A stretch of 64,000 nt of DNA from Zeimonas sp046347945. Lineage in GTDB: Bacteria; Pseudomonadota; Gammaproteobacteria; Burkholderiales; Burkholderiaceae_E. Under the pieces are notes generated by a model. The model did no database searches and was not told the DNA's origin. It was given only the letters and a program-made list of their open reading frames with translations. This document shows positions 34,001-41,928 of the stretch, one piece after another. Each line of letters begins with the position of its first letter. Positions within the stretch are counted from its first letter, which is position 1. The stretch spans positions 1-64,000 of the forward strand of contig JAXMFB010000023.1 of the NCBI GenBank assembly GCA_046347945.1, given 5' to 3'. Both the position numbers and the translations under genes were made by a program.

Positions 34001-34498
34001 CTCGCGGGGATCGTTGCCGCGCAGCGCCCGCAGATGACCCGCCGCGGCAAGATGGTCTTCGTCACGCTCGACGACGGTAGCGCGACGGTCGAGGTGTCGG
34101 TGTTCAACGAGCTGTACGAAGCGCATCGAAGGCTGATCCGCGACGACGAGCTGCTGGTGGTGCTCGGCAAGGTGAGCCGCGACGACTACACGGGCGGCCA
34201 GCGCATCGTCGCCGACCGGCTGCTCGACCTGGTCGGCGCCCGCCAGGAGTTCGGCAAGCGGCTGCGCATCCGCCTGAACGGCATCGCCGACGGCGGCGCG
34301 CTGCGCGGCGCGATCGCGCCGTTCGCGATCGGCGACCGCGAGGGCACGCCGGCGATCCCGGTGGTGGTCGAGTACGGCAACCGCGACGCCGCGTGCGCGA
34401 TCGAACTCGGCCCGCGATGGCGCGTGCAGCCCCACGACGACCTGATCGGCGCGATCCGATCCGTGCTGCACCCGCTGACCGCGGAGGTCGAGTATTGA
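31016..34498 (+). CDS. dnaE: DNA polymerase III alpha subunit
   Basis: An 1160-residue replicative polymerase. The N-terminal PHP domain begins FVHLRVHSEYSVSDSIV; the palm catalytic aspartates lie in MPDFDIDF (about residue 410); GPGRGSGAGS precedes them. The thumb/finger regions, a helix-hairpin-helix and a C-terminal OB fold (VWLAGIVAAQRPQMTRRGK) follow. Length is standard for DnaE1. The start is the ATG within the inverted repeat; an open frame further upstream overlaps the divergent gene and is not used. The stop overlaps the msbA start by 4 bases. Confidence 0.95.
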   Translation: MSAPRFVHLRVHSEYSVSDSIVRLESLIGAAVADEQPAVAVTDLANLFGWVKFYKSARGRGLKPICGVDAWLTNDTDRDRPLRFLLLARNRGGYLRLCELISRAWIENEHRGRGEMRAEWFDAPGADGAPMGEGLIALSGAQHGDVGQALLAGNVDAAQELAKAWARRFPGAYFLEVQRTGQHEAEMQTRAAAQLAARLDLPIVATHPVQFIGRDEFRAHEARVCIAEGEILANPRRARRFTDEQYFKSQAEMVEAFSDLPEALANSVEIARRCNLPMELGKPQLPQFPTPPGITLDDYLRQLARAGLAQRMEKLFPEQSTPPDVLAARREQYGKRLEFECDMIVQMGFPGYFLIVADFINWAKNNGVPVGPGRGSGAGSLVAFALGITDLDPIPYALLFERFLNPERVSMPDFDIDFCQDQRYRVIEYVRGRYGEQAVSQIATFGTMASKAVIRDVGRVLDMGYNFCDQLSKLVPVVQNKPLSLAKAREAEPLLAEREQKEDEVRELLALAERLEDLTRNVGMHAGGVLIAPGQLTDFCPLYKQPGAEAGVVSQFDKDDVEAVGLVKFDFLGLRNLTIIDLAVAYINRRHPQLKLDLQKLGFDDPKAYQVLKDANTTAIFQLEGDGMKKLLKKLQPDRFEDIIAVLALYRPGPLGSGMVDDFILRKKGQQGIDYFHPDLQACLEPTYGVIVYQEQVMQIAQIIGGYTLGGADLLRRAMGKKKPEEMAKHRGTFVEGAQANGYPVALANKLFDLMAMFAEYGFNKSHTAAYAVVTYHTAWLKACFPAEFMAATLSSDMDDTDKVKLFVDDARANRVDVLPPDINASAFRFEPVADRAIRYGLGAVKGTGESAVVDILRARAERPFTDLFDFCARVDRKVVNRRAIEALVRAGAFDALDADRAKLLANVGRAIDAAEAAGAAVDQVSLFGDEVGGLPSAPEWIAAPAWTERQRLQEEKAALGLFLSGHLFDACQAEVRSFVRARLADLQPAPQPVWLAGIVAAQRPQMTRRGKMVFVTLDDGSATVEVSVFNELYEAHRRLIRDDELLVVLGKVSRDDYTGGQRIVADRLLDLVGARQEFGKRLRIRLNGIADGGALRGAIAPFAIGDREGTPAIPVVVEYGNRDAACAIELGPRWRVQPHDDLIGAIRSVLHPLTAEVEY

Positions 34499-36267
34499 GC
34501 CCGCCCCGGAGAGGTAGCGCGGGCTCGAAGTCGAGCTGGGCGATCTATCGCCGGCTGTTCGCGTACACGCGCCCGTACCGTTTGGGGTTCGCGGTCGCCC
34601 TCGCGGCGATGGTGGTCGCCGCGGCCACCGAGCCGATGTTCCCGGCGCTGATGAAGCCGCTGCTCGACCAGGGCTTCGTCGCGCGCTCGGGCTTCCCGCT
34701 GTGGTTCGTGCCGGTCGCGCTGGTCGGCATCTTCGTGCTGCGCGGCGCGGCCACCTTCACCAGCAGCTATGCGCTGTCGTGGGTGGCCAATCGCGTGCTG
34801 GTCGACCTCAGGCGCGAGATGTTCGCGCGCACGATGCGGCTCTCGTCGGCCGAGTTCGAGCGCGAGGCCTCGGGCATGCTGATCTCGCGGATCGTCTTCG
34901 AGGTGACCAACGTCACCGCCGCGGTCACGCGCGCCCTCACCGTGCTGGTGCGCGACTCGCTGGTGATCGTCGGGCTGCTGGGCTGGCTCTTCTACCTGAA
35001 CTGGAAGCTGACGCTGGTCGCGTTGGCGCTGATTCCGGTCGTCGCGCTGGTCGTCGCGCTGTACAGCCGGCGCATGCGCCAGTTGAGCCGTCGCAGCCTG
35101 GAGTACACCGGCGAGCTCACGCGTGTCGTCGAGGAGGCCGTGCACGGCTACAAGGTCATCAAGATCTTCGGCGGCTACGGCGAGCAGGGGCGGCTGTTCG
35201 AGCGCACCAGCGAGAAGTTGCGCGGCTTCGCGATGCGCATCACGGTCGCGAGCAGCGCCACGGTGCCGATCACGCAGCTGTGCGCGGCGATCGCAGTGGC
35301 GATCGTCGTCACGATCGCGCTGCTGCAGTCGATGGACAACCAGACGACGGTCGGCGGCTTCGTCTCGTTCATTACCGCGATGCTGATGCTGCTCGCGCCG
35401 CTCAAGCACCTGGCCGACGTCAACGCGCAGCTGCAGCGCGGACTGGCCGCCGCCGAGTCGGTGTTCGAGCTGCTCGACAAGCCCGAGGAGACCGACCAGG
35501 GCACGCAGCGGCTCGAGCGCGCGCGCGGCGAGCTCGCATTCGAGCACGTGACTTTCCGTTATCCCGGCGCCGCGGCCGACGCGCTGCGCGACGTCGACGT
35601 GCGGGTGCGCGCCGGCGAGGTGGTCGCGCTGGTGGGTGCCTCGGGCGCCGGCAAGACGACGCTGATGAACCTGCTGCCGCGCTTCATCGAGCCGACTGCC
35701 GGCCGGATCACCATCGACGGCATGGCGCTACCCGAGCTGCGGCTGGCCGACCTGCGTCGCCAGTTCGCGCTGGTGAGCCAGGACGTCGTGCTGTTCAACG
35801 ACAGCATCCGCGCCAACGTGGCCTTCGGCTCGGAGGACGACGTCGACGACGCCCGAATCTGGGCGGCGCTCGAGGCGGCGATGCTCGACGCCGCAGTGCG
35901 CGCGCTGCCCGAGGGGCTCGACGCGTCGGTCGGCGAACGCGGCACGCGCCTGTCGGGCGGCCAGCGCCAGCGGCTCGCGCTCGCGCGTGCGATCGTCAAG
36001 GACGCGCCGATCCTGCTGCTCGACGAGGCAACCTCGGCGCTCGATTCCGAGACCGAGCGCGACGTGCAGCTCGCGCTCGAGCGCACGATGCGCGGCCGCA
36101 CGACGCTGGTGATCGCGCACCGGTTGTCGACGATCGAGCGCGCCGACCGCATCCTCGTGTTCGAGCAGGGCCGCATCGTCGAGCAGGGCACGCACGCCGA
36201 GCTGCTCGCGGCCGACTCGCTGTACGCGCGCCTGTACCGGATCCAGTACGGCAGCCCCCAATCCTGA
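34495..36267 (+). CDS. msbA: lipid A export ATP-binding/permease protein
   Basis: A 590-residue half-size ABC exporter of the MsbA type that flips lipid A core across the inner membrane. Six membrane helices (about 30-310) precede the ATPase with Walker A GASGAGKTT, signature LSGGQRQRLALARA, Walker B ILLLDEATSALD and His in IAHRLST. A TTG start at 34495 is supported by GGAGG seven bases upstream and a TTGA overlap with the dnaE stop. An upstream ATG deep in dnaE is less likely. A general multidrug ABC exporter cannot be fully excluded. Confidence 0.88.
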   Translation: MSPPRRGSAGSKSSWAIYRRLFAYTRPYRLGFAVALAAMVVAAATEPMFPALMKPLLDQGFVARSGFPLWFVPVALVGIFVLRGAATFTSSYALSWVANRVLVDLRREMFARTMRLSSAEFEREASGMLISRIVFEVTNVTAAVTRALTVLVRDSLVIVGLLGWLFYLNWKLTLVALALIPVVALVVALYSRRMRQLSRRSLEYTGELTRVVEEAVHGYKVIKIFGGYGEQGRLFERTSEKLRGFAMRITVASSATVPITQLCAAIAVAIVVTIALLQSMDNQTTVGGFVSFITAMLMLLAPLKHLADVNAQLQRGLAAAESVFELLDKPEETDQGTQRLERARGELAFEHVTFRYPGAAADALRDVDVRVRAGEVVALVGASGAGKTTLMNLLPRFIEPTAGRITIDGMALPELRLADLRRQFALVSQDVVLFNDSIRANVAFGSEDDVDDARIWAALEAAMLDAAVRALPEGLDASVGERGTRLSGGQRQRLALARAIVKDAPILLLDEATSALDSETERDVQLALERTMRGRTTLVIAHRLSTIERADRILVFEQGRIVEQGTHAELLAADSLYARLYRIQYGSPQS

Positions 36268-36281
36268 AGGAGATCCCCCGC

Positions 36282-36866
36282 ATGGCACAGATCGCCGATC
36301 GCTACCCGGTGGCCACGCTGGCCGAGTTGCCCGACGACATCCGCGAACGCATCGTCGCGGTGCAGGAGAAGTCGGGTTTCGTGCCGACGGTGTTCCTCAA
36401 GCTTGCGCGCCGCCCCGACGAGTTCCGCGCGTTCTTCGCCTATCACGACGCGCTGATGCTGCGCGAGAACAGCCTGTCGAAGGGCGAGAAGGAGATGATC
36501 GTCGTTGCGACCAGCGGCGCCAACGGCTGCCTGTACTGCGTGGTCGCGCACGGCGCGATCCTGCGCATCTACGAGAAGAACCCGCTGATCGCCGACCAGC
36601 TCGCGACCAACTGGCGCAAGGCCGACCTGACGCCGCGCCAGCGTGCGATGATCACGTTCGCGATGAAGGTTTCGCTCGAATCGAGCGAGATCGACGAGGC
36701 CGACTTCGCCGGGCTGCACCGGCACGGCTTCAGCGACGAGGACGCCTGGGACATCGGCGCGATCGCCGCGTTCTTCGCGTTGTCGAACCGGATGGCCAAC
36801 CTGTCGAACATGATGCCGAACCCCGAGTTCTACCTGCTCGGGCGCGTGCCGAGGTCGAAGCCCTGA
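36282..36866 (+). CDS. AhpD-like / carboxymuconolactone decarboxylase-family protein
   Basis: A 194-residue peroxidase-related protein of the carboxymuconolactone decarboxylase superfamily. The redox motif is CLYCVVAH (Cys83, Cys86, His90), as in AhpD alkylhydroperoxidases. Cytosolic, all-helical. It follows msbA by 14 bases with an AAGGAG ribosome site, so it is co-transcribed. Role: probably thiol-dependent peroxide reduction; the physiological reductant is unknown. Confidence 0.85.
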   Translation: MAQIADRYPVATLAELPDDIRERIVAVQEKSGFVPTVFLKLARRPDEFRAFFAYHDALMLRENSLSKGEKEMIVVATSGANGCLYCVVAHGAILRIYEKNPLIADQLATNWRKADLTPRQRAMITFAMKVSLESSEIDEADFAGLHRHGFSDEDAWDIGAIAAFFALSNRMANLSNMMPNPEFYLLGRVPRSKP

Positions 36867-36884
36867 ACGAGGAGGAGCCCGACG

Positions 36885-37241
36885 ATGGAACCGACCATTG
36901 CCGACGACAAACGTACCGCCGACGCGAAGCGGCTGGCGACGATCTGCTATGCGCTCTATGCGGCGTCGTGCCTGGTAGGCATCACCGCGATCGCGGCGAT
37001 CATCGTGAACTACCTCAAGCGCGACGACGTCGCGGGCACCTGGGTCGCCAGCCACTTCGAGTGGCAGATCAAGACCTTCTGGTACGGCCTGGCCGGCGCG
37101 GTCGTGTCGTGGCTCCTGATGGCCGTTCTGATCGGCTTTCCGCTGCTGCTGGCCGTCGGCGTCTGGGCGATCTACCGCATCGTCAAGGGTTGGCTCGCGC
37201 TGGCCGACGGCAACCCGGTCGACGCGTCGAAGCTGCTCTGA
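36885..37241 (+). CDS. small membrane protein, DUF4870-like
   Basis: A 118-residue protein with a hydrophilic N-terminus and three hydrophobic stretches (about 20-43, 65-85, 84-104). The arrangement ATICYALYAASCLVGITAI and WAIYRIVKGWLALADG resembles small DUF4870-type membrane proteins of betaproteobacteria. GGAGGAG lies upstream of the ATG. Last gene of the dnaE-msbA run and convergent with rng, 22 bases apart. Function unknown. Confidence 0.75.
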   Translation: MEPTIADDKRTADAKRLATICYALYAASCLVGITAIAAIIVNYLKRDDVAGTWVASHFEWQIKTFWYGLAGAVVSWLLMAVLIGFPLLLAVGVWAIYRIVKGWLALADGNPVDASKLL

Positions 37242-37263
37242 GGGGCGCGCAGGGCGCACGCCG

Positions 37264-38730
37264 CTACATCAGCACGATGTCGTACTGCTCCTGCAGGTAC
37301 AGCGTTTCGACCTGCAGCGCGATCCGCTTGCCGATCAGGTCGCCCAGGGCGGCCAGCGGCTGCGCCTCCTCCTCGAGGAACAGGTCGACCACGTCCTGCG
37401 ATGCGACGATGCGGAACTCGCGCGGGTTGAACTGCCGCGCCTCGCGCTGGATCTCGCGCAGGATCTCGTAGCAGACCGTGCGGGCCGTCTTGACCTGACC
37501 CTTGCCTTCGCAGGTGGGGCACGGCTCGAGCAGCAGGTGGGCGAGCGATTCGCGGGTGCGCTTGCGCGTCATCTCGACCAGGCCGAGCGAGGTGAAGCCG
37601 TTGACGCTCGACTTGGTGCGGTCGCGCGCGAGCGCCTTGCGCAGCTCCTGCAGCACCTGCTCGCGGTGCTCGCCGCTGGCCATGTCGATGAAGTCGACGA
37701 TGATGATGCCGCCGAGGTTGCGCACGCGCAGCTGCCGCGCGATCGCGTGCGCGGCCTCGAGGTTGGTGCGGAAGATCGTGTCGTCGAAGTTGCGCCCGCC
37801 GATGTACCCGCCGGTGTTGACGTCGATCGTCGTCATCGCCTCGGTCTGGTCGATGATCAGGTAGCCGCCGGACTTCAGGTCGACGCGGCGCGAGAGCGCC
37901 TTGGCGATCTCGCCTTCGACGCCGTGCAGCTCGAACAGCGGCCGCTCGCCGCTGTACTGGCGCAGCCGGCCCGCCATCGCCGGCATGTAGGTGCGGGCGA
38001 ACTCCGACAGCTCGGCCAGCGCCTCGGGCGAATCGACGAGGATGGCCGCGGTGGCGTCGCCGGCGATGTCGCGCAGCACGCGCTGGCCGAGGCTGAGCTC
38101 CTGGTAGAGCAGCGCGGGTGCTGACTCGCGGCGGCTGCCGTCGAGGATCTGCCGCCAGCGTCGCCGCAGGTAGGCGATGTCGGCTTCGAGCTCGGCTTCG
38201 CCGGCTTCCTCGGCCGAGGTCCGGATGATGAAGCCGCCCTTCTCGTCGGCCGGCAGCAGCTTCTGCAGCCGGCTGCGCAGCAGCTGCCGCTCGGCCTCGT
38301 CCTCGATGCGCTGCGACACGCCGATGTGCGGATCCTGGGGCAGGTAGACGAGGAGCCGCCCGGCGATGCTGATCTGCGTGGACAGCCGCGCGCCCTTGGT
38401 GCCCAGCGGGTCCTTGATGACCTGGACCAGCAGCGGCTGTCCCTCGAACAGCAGCTTCTCGATCGGTGCGGGGTGGCCGCCGCCGTTGGCCGAGCCGCTG
38501 CGCGACTGCCAGAGGTCGGCGACGTGCAGGAACGCGGCGCGCTCGAGGCCGATGTCGATGAACGCCGACTGCATGCCCGGCAGCACGCGCGACACCTTGC
38601 CCAGGCAGACGTTGCCGACCAGCCCGCGGGTGGCCGCGCGCTCGATGTGCAGTTCCTGGGTCGCACCCTGCTGGACGACCGCGACCCGCGTCTCGTGCGC
38701 GGTGTGGTTGACGAGGATCTCTTCGGTCAT
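37264..38730 (-). CDS. rng: ribonuclease G
   Basis: A 488-residue endoribonuclease that matures 16S rRNA 5' ends and degrades mRNA. The S1 RNA-binding domain covers about 35-120 (VGNVCLGKVSRVLPGMQSAFIDIG). Catalytic aspartates lie in TTIDVNTGGY and IIIVDFIDM, and the zinc-link Cys pair is CPTCEGKG (about 405). Length fits RNase G, not the longer RNase E. Its ATG overlaps the maf stop by 4 bases; it ends the yebC-to-rng run. Confidence 0.93.
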   Translation of the reverse strand: MTEEILVNHTAHETRVAVVQQGATQELHIERAATRGLVGNVCLGKVSRVLPGMQSAFIDIGLERAAFLHVADLWQSRSGSANGGGHPAPIEKLLFEGQPLLVQVIKDPLGTKGARLSTQISIAGRLLVYLPQDPHIGVSQRIEDEAERQLLRSRLQKLLPADEKGGFIIRTSAEEAGEAELEADIAYLRRRWRQILDGSRRESAPALLYQELSLGQRVLRDIAGDATAAILVDSPEALAELSEFARTYMPAMAGRLRQYSGERPLFELHGVEGEIAKALSRRVDLKSGGYLIIDQTEAMTTIDVNTGGYIGGRNFDDTIFRTNLEAAHAIARQLRVRNLGGIIIVDFIDMASGEHREQVLQELRKALARDRTKSSVNGFTSLGLVEMTRKRTRESLAHLLLEPCPTCEGKGQVKTARTVCYEILREIQREARQFNPREFRIVASQDVVDLFLEEEAQPLAALGDLIGKRIALQVETLYLQEQYDIVLM

Positions 38731-39335
38731 CGCGGGGTCTGGCCGGCCCCGCGCAGCAGCCGGGACGTCTCGTACAGCGGGAGGCCCATGATACCGGAGT
38801 GGCTGCCGTCGATCCGGCGCACGTGGCGCGCCGCGTCGCCCTGGATCGCGTAGGCGCCGGCCTTGTCCATCGGCTCGCCGCTGGCGACGTAGGCGTCGAT
38901 CCAGGCCGTCGGCAGGCGGGCGAAGACGACCCGCGACACGCTCAGCGCCGACTCGATCCGGCGGCCGCGCACGACGGCGACGGCGCTCAGCACGCGGTGC
39001 GTGCGCCCCGAGAGCATCCGCAGCATCCGCGCGGCGTCGGCGGCGTCGACCGGCTTGCCGAGGATCCGCCCGCCGACCGCGACGGTGGTGTCGCTGGCCA
39101 CGATGGGCGCCTCGGGCAGCGCGCGGCGCGCGAGCCGGTCGCGTGCCGCCTCGGCCTTGGCACGGGTGACGCGCTGCACGTACGCGGTCGGCGATTCGCC
39201 GGCGCGCACCGCCTCGAGCGCCTCGGCGTCCTCGCCGTCGTCGGGCAGCAGCAATTCGAAGCGCACGCCGATTCTCCGCAGCAGTTCCTGGCGGCGCGGG
39301 CTCTGCGAGGCGAGGTAGACGAAGGATTCGTTCAC
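38727..39335 (-). CDS. maf: Maf-family nucleoside triphosphate pyrophosphatase
   Basis: A 202-residue Maf/YhdE-type enzyme that hydrolyses non-canonical or dTTP/UTP nucleotides. The N-terminal signature YLASQSPRRQELL (7-19) and the internal ASDTTVAVGGRILGKP and DKAGAYAIQG segments are intact. Located between rlmH (4-base gap) and rng (overlap), an order common in Burkholderiales. The central loop LPDDGEDAEALEAVRAG is acidic. Confidence 0.92.
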   Translation of the reverse strand: MNESFVYLASQSPRRQELLRRIGVRFELLLPDDGEDAEALEAVRAGESPTAYVQRVTRAKAEAARDRLARRALPEAPIVASDTTVAVGGRILGKPVDAADAARMLRMLSGRTHRVLSAVAVVRGRRIESALSVSRVVFARLPTAWIDAYVASGEPMDKAGAYAIQGDAARHVRRIDGSHSGIMGLPLYETSRLLRGAGQTPR

Positions 39336-39339
39336 GGCG

Positions 39340-39810
39340 TCACTCGCGATGATAGGGGTGGCCTGCCAGGATCGACCAGGCGCGGAACAGCTGTTCGGCG
39401 AGCAGCACGCGCACCAGCGGGTGCGGCAGGGTGAGGCTGGACAGGCGCAGCGTCTCGCGCGCTTCGCGCGCGAGGGCGGGGTCCAGCCCGTCCGGTCCGC
39501 CGATGACGATCGCCACGGGTTGCGCCTCGTCGCGCCACGCCGCGACGCGCTGCGCGAGTTGCCGGGTGTCGAGGTCGCGACCGCGCTCGTCCATCACGAC
39601 CAGCCGCGCGCCCTGCGGCAGCGCGGCGCGGATGCGCTCGGCCTCGCGCTGCATCCAGGCCGCCGCGTGGCCGGACGCGCCGCGCGGCTCGGCGCGTACT
39701 TCGCGCCATTCGACGCGCCAGTCGGGCGGCATTCGCCGCGCGTAGTCGTCGACGGCCGCACCGACCCAGGCCGGCATCTTCGTGCCGACCGCGACGATGC
39801 GGATCAGCAT
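39340..39810 (-). CDS. rlmH: 23S rRNA pseudouridine-1915 N3-methyltransferase
   Basis: A 156-residue SPOUT-class methyltransferase that uses S-adenosylmethionine to methylate pseudouridine 1915 of 23S rRNA. The knot region includes VIGGPDGLDP (about 102-111) and the C-terminal FRAWSILAGHPYHRE, which is the family ending. The start was placed at MLIRIVAVGTKMP, 2 bases after the rsfS stop; a longer upstream frame lies inside rsfS. Confidence 0.93.
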   Translation of the reverse strand: MLIRIVAVGTKMPAWVGAAVDDYARRMPPDWRVEWREVRAEPRGASGHAAAWMQREAERIRAALPQGARLVVMDERGRDLDTRQLAQRVAAWRDEAQPVAIVIGGPDGLDPALAREARETLRLSSLTLPHPLVRVLLAEQLFRAWSILAGHPYHRE

Positions 39811-39812
39811 GC

Positions 39813-40307
39813 TCAGCCCGCGGCGGCGCGGGGCTTGCGCTTGCGCGCCGGGGCCTTCCTGGCGGCGGCCGCCTCGCCGGCCGCCGACGCGCGTGACGCC
39901 ACGGGCGAGCGAGACGCCACGGGCGAGCGAGACGCCACGGGCGAGCGAGACGCCGCGGGCGGGCGCGCGACCTGCATCCGCACCGGCTTGGCGCCCCAGA
40001 GCTCCTCGAGGTTGTAGTACGCGCGGATCGCCGGCTGCATGATGTGGACGACGGCGTCGCCGAGGTCGACCAGCACCCACTCGCCGGTGTCGCCGCCTTC
40101 CATCGAGACGATCGTGCCCCCGGCCTCCTTGACCTTGTCGCGCACGTGCGCGGCGAGCGACCGGGTTTGCCGGTTCGAGGTGCCGGTGGCGATGATCACG
40201 CGGTCGAACAGCTCGGTCTGGCCGGTGGTGTTGAAGACCCGGATGTCCTGGGCCTTGATGTCGTCGAGGGCGTCGACGACGATGCGCTGCAGCTTTCTGA
40301 GATCCAT
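39813..40307 (-). CDS. rsfS: ribosomal silencing factor RsfS
   Basis: A 164-residue RsfS/Iojap protein that binds ribosomal protein uL14 and blocks subunit joining in stationary phase. The core (1-112) has DALDDIKAQDI, the TGTSNRQTRSLA segment, and EWVLVDLGDAVVHIM. Beyond the usual end at about 115 residues, a 45-residue tail follows with three exact ASRSPV units and a Lys/Arg-rich terminus, encoded by an 18-bp tandem repeat. Start chosen at MDLRKLQRIV, matching the family N-terminus. 28 bases downstream of nadD. Confidence 0.92.
   Translation of the reverse strand: MDLRKLQRIVVDALDDIKAQDIRVFNTTGQTELFDRVIIATGTSNRQTRSLAAHVRDKVKEAGGTIVSMEGGDTGEWVLVDLGDAVVHIMQPAIRAYYNLEELWGAKPVRMQVARPPAASRSPVASRSPVASRSPVASRASAAGEAAAARKAPARKRKPRAAAG
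39895..39966. repeat. 18-bp tandem repeat in the rsfS 3' end
   Basis: Three exact 18-bp copies (39895-39912, 39913-39930, 39931-39948; plus-strand unit GACGCCACGGGCGAGCGA) are followed by a degenerate fourth (39949-39966). In frame in rsfS they encode repeats of Ala-Ser-Arg-Ser-Pro-Val. The perfect identity indicates recent expansion and possible copy-number variation. Confidence 0.9.
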
Positions 40308-40335
40308 CCGGTTCCTTCGGACCAGCGCGCCGAGT

Positions 40336-40992
40336 TCAGGGCGAACCCGCTGCGGCGCGATAGAGTCGATGTCGTTCAATATAGTCGAGAACGGCGGGCG
40401 GCAACAATTCGGCCGGCCGCTCGCCGCGCGCGAGGCGCTCGCGCAGGGCGGTGGCCGACACCGGCACCGGCGCCATCCTGAAGAAGACGACGGCGCCCGC
40501 GGGCGCGTCGGGCAGCGCGTCGCGGCCGTGCGCAGCGAGCAGCGCCTCCACCGGCGCGTCGAGCGTGGCCAGCGGATGCGTGCCGCGCTGGGTCACCGCG
40601 ATGTGCGCGTGATCGAGCAACTCGCGGTAGCGGTGCCAGGTGGCGAGGTTGCGCAACTGGTCGCTGCCCAGCACCAGCACCAGCGCCGGTTCGGGGCCGA
40701 GTTCGGCGCGCAACTCGATCAGCGTGTCGATCGTGTAGCTCGCGCCTGCGCGGCGCACTTCGCGATCGTCGACGACGAAGCCCGGTGTCGCGCCCACCGC
40801 GAGACGTACCATTTCGAGCCGCGCGGCCGCGTCGACGCCGGAGCCCGACTTCTGCCACGACTGCCCGGTGGGGATGAAGCGCAGCTCGTCGAGCAGCAGC
40901 GCCTCGCGTGCCGCGCGCGCCAGCGCCAGGTGGCCCACGTGGATGGGATCGAACGTGCCACCCAGCAGCCCGATGCGTCGGCGCGCGGCCAA
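40336..40992 (-). CDS. nadD: nicotinate-nucleotide adenylyltransferase
   Basis: A 218-residue NMN/NaMN adenylyltransferase making NAD precursors. The nucleotide-binding signature GLLGGTFDPIHVGHL (8-22) and the C-terminal VSATALRERLARGE (ISST-type motif) are present. Length is normal. Four bases downstream of hemF and upstream of rsfS, the usual nadD-rsfS pairing. Confidence 0.93.
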   Translation of the reverse strand: MAARRRIGLLGGTFDPIHVGHLALARAAREALLLDELRFIPTGQSWQKSGSGVDAAARLEMVRLAVGATPGFVVDDREVRRAGASYTIDTLIELRAELGPEPALVLVLGSDQLRNLATWHRYRELLDHAHIAVTQRGTHPLATLDAPVEALLAAHGRDALPDAPAGAVVFFRMAPVPVSATALRERLARGERPAELLPPAVLDYIERHRLYRAAAGSP

Positions 40993-40995
40993 GGT

Positions 40996-41928
40996 CTAGA
41001 CCCAGTCGCGCGGGACGAGGAATTCGTGCAGCCGCGCCTCGGGCGAGCCCGGCTCGGGATGCCAGTCGTAGCGCCAGCGCGCCAGCGGCGGCATCGAGCA
41101 CAGGATCGACTCGGTGCGGCCGCCCGACTGCAGGCCGAACAGCGTGCCGCGGTCGTAGACGAGGTTGAACTCGACGTAGCGGCCGCGCCGCCAGGCCTGG
41201 AAGTCGCGCTCGCGCTCGCCCCAGGGCTCGTCGCGGTGGCGCACGACGATCGGCGCGTAGGCTTCGATGAAGGCGTCGCCGACCGACCGCACGAGGGCGA
41301 ACGAGCGCTCGAAGCCCGGTTCGTTCAGGTCGTCGAAGAAGATGCCGCCGACGCCGCGCGCCTCGTTGCGGTGTTTCAGGAAGAAGTAGTCGTCGCACCA
41401 CTTCTTGAAGCGCGGGTGCCAGTGCTCGCCGAAAGGCGCGAGCGCCTGGCGGCAGACGCTGTGGAAGCGGACGATGTCCTTCTCGAACGGGTAGTACGGG
41501 GTGAGGTCCATGCCGCCCCCGAACCACCAGACCGGGTCGACGCCGTCGGCGCCCGGCGCGACGAAGAAGCGCACGTTCAGGTGCACGGTGGGCACGTACG
41601 GGTTGCGCGGGTGGATGACGAGCGAGACGCCCATCGCCTCGAACGAGCGCCCGGCCAGTTCGGCGCGATGCGCGCTCGCCGAGGCCGGCAGGCGCGCGCC
41701 GCGCACGTGCGAGAACAGCACCGCGCCGCGCTCGAAGACGTTGCCCTCCTCGATGACCCGCGTGAGGCCGCCGCCGCCCTCGGGGCGTTGCCAGGCGTCG
41801 GCGCGGAACGGCTGCCCGTCGATTGCCTCGAGTTCGGCGACGATACGGCGCTGCAGCCCGAGCAGGTAGTCGCGGACCGCGCCGGTGTCGACGCCGGGCG
41901 CCGACGCGCGGCCGACCGCGGCGCTCAT
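40996..41928 (-). CDS. hemF: oxygen-dependent coproporphyrinogen III oxidase
   Basis: A 310-residue aerobic HemF enzyme converting coproporphyrinogen III to protoporphyrinogen IX. Family blocks are intact: RPEGGGGLTRVIEEGNVFE, NPYVPTVHLNVRFF, WWFGGGMDLTPYYPF, RGVGGIFFDDLNE and GRYVEFNLVYDRGT. Start set at MSAAVGR, which overlaps the purD stop by 4 bases (ATGA). Its presence implies aerobic haem synthesis. Confidence 0.95.
   Translation of the reverse strand: MSAAVGRASAPGVDTGAVRDYLLGLQRRIVAELEAIDGQPFRADAWQRPEGGGGLTRVIEEGNVFERGAVLFSHVRGARLPASASAHRAELAGRSFEAMGVSLVIHPRNPYVPTVHLNVRFFVAPGADGVDPVWWFGGGMDLTPYYPFEKDIVRFHSVCRQALAPFGEHWHPRFKKWCDDYFFLKHRNEARGVGGIFFDDLNEPGFERSFALVRSVGDAFIEAYAPIVVRHRDEPWGERERDFQAWRRGRYVEFNLVYDRGTLFGLQSGGRTESILCSMPPLARWRYDWHPEPGSPEARLHEFLVPRDWV

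Noticed and set aside
31010..34471. Very long antisense reading frame opposite dnaE (and similar ones elsewhere, for example 51747-54308 and 8940-10919 on the minus strand)
   Set aside because: Composition is Arg/Ala/His-rich without domains; such frames arise from high GC at third codon positions opposite real genes.
39895..39966. Possible CRISPR array
   Set aside because: Units are 18 bp, directly adjacent without spacers, and in frame within rsfS.
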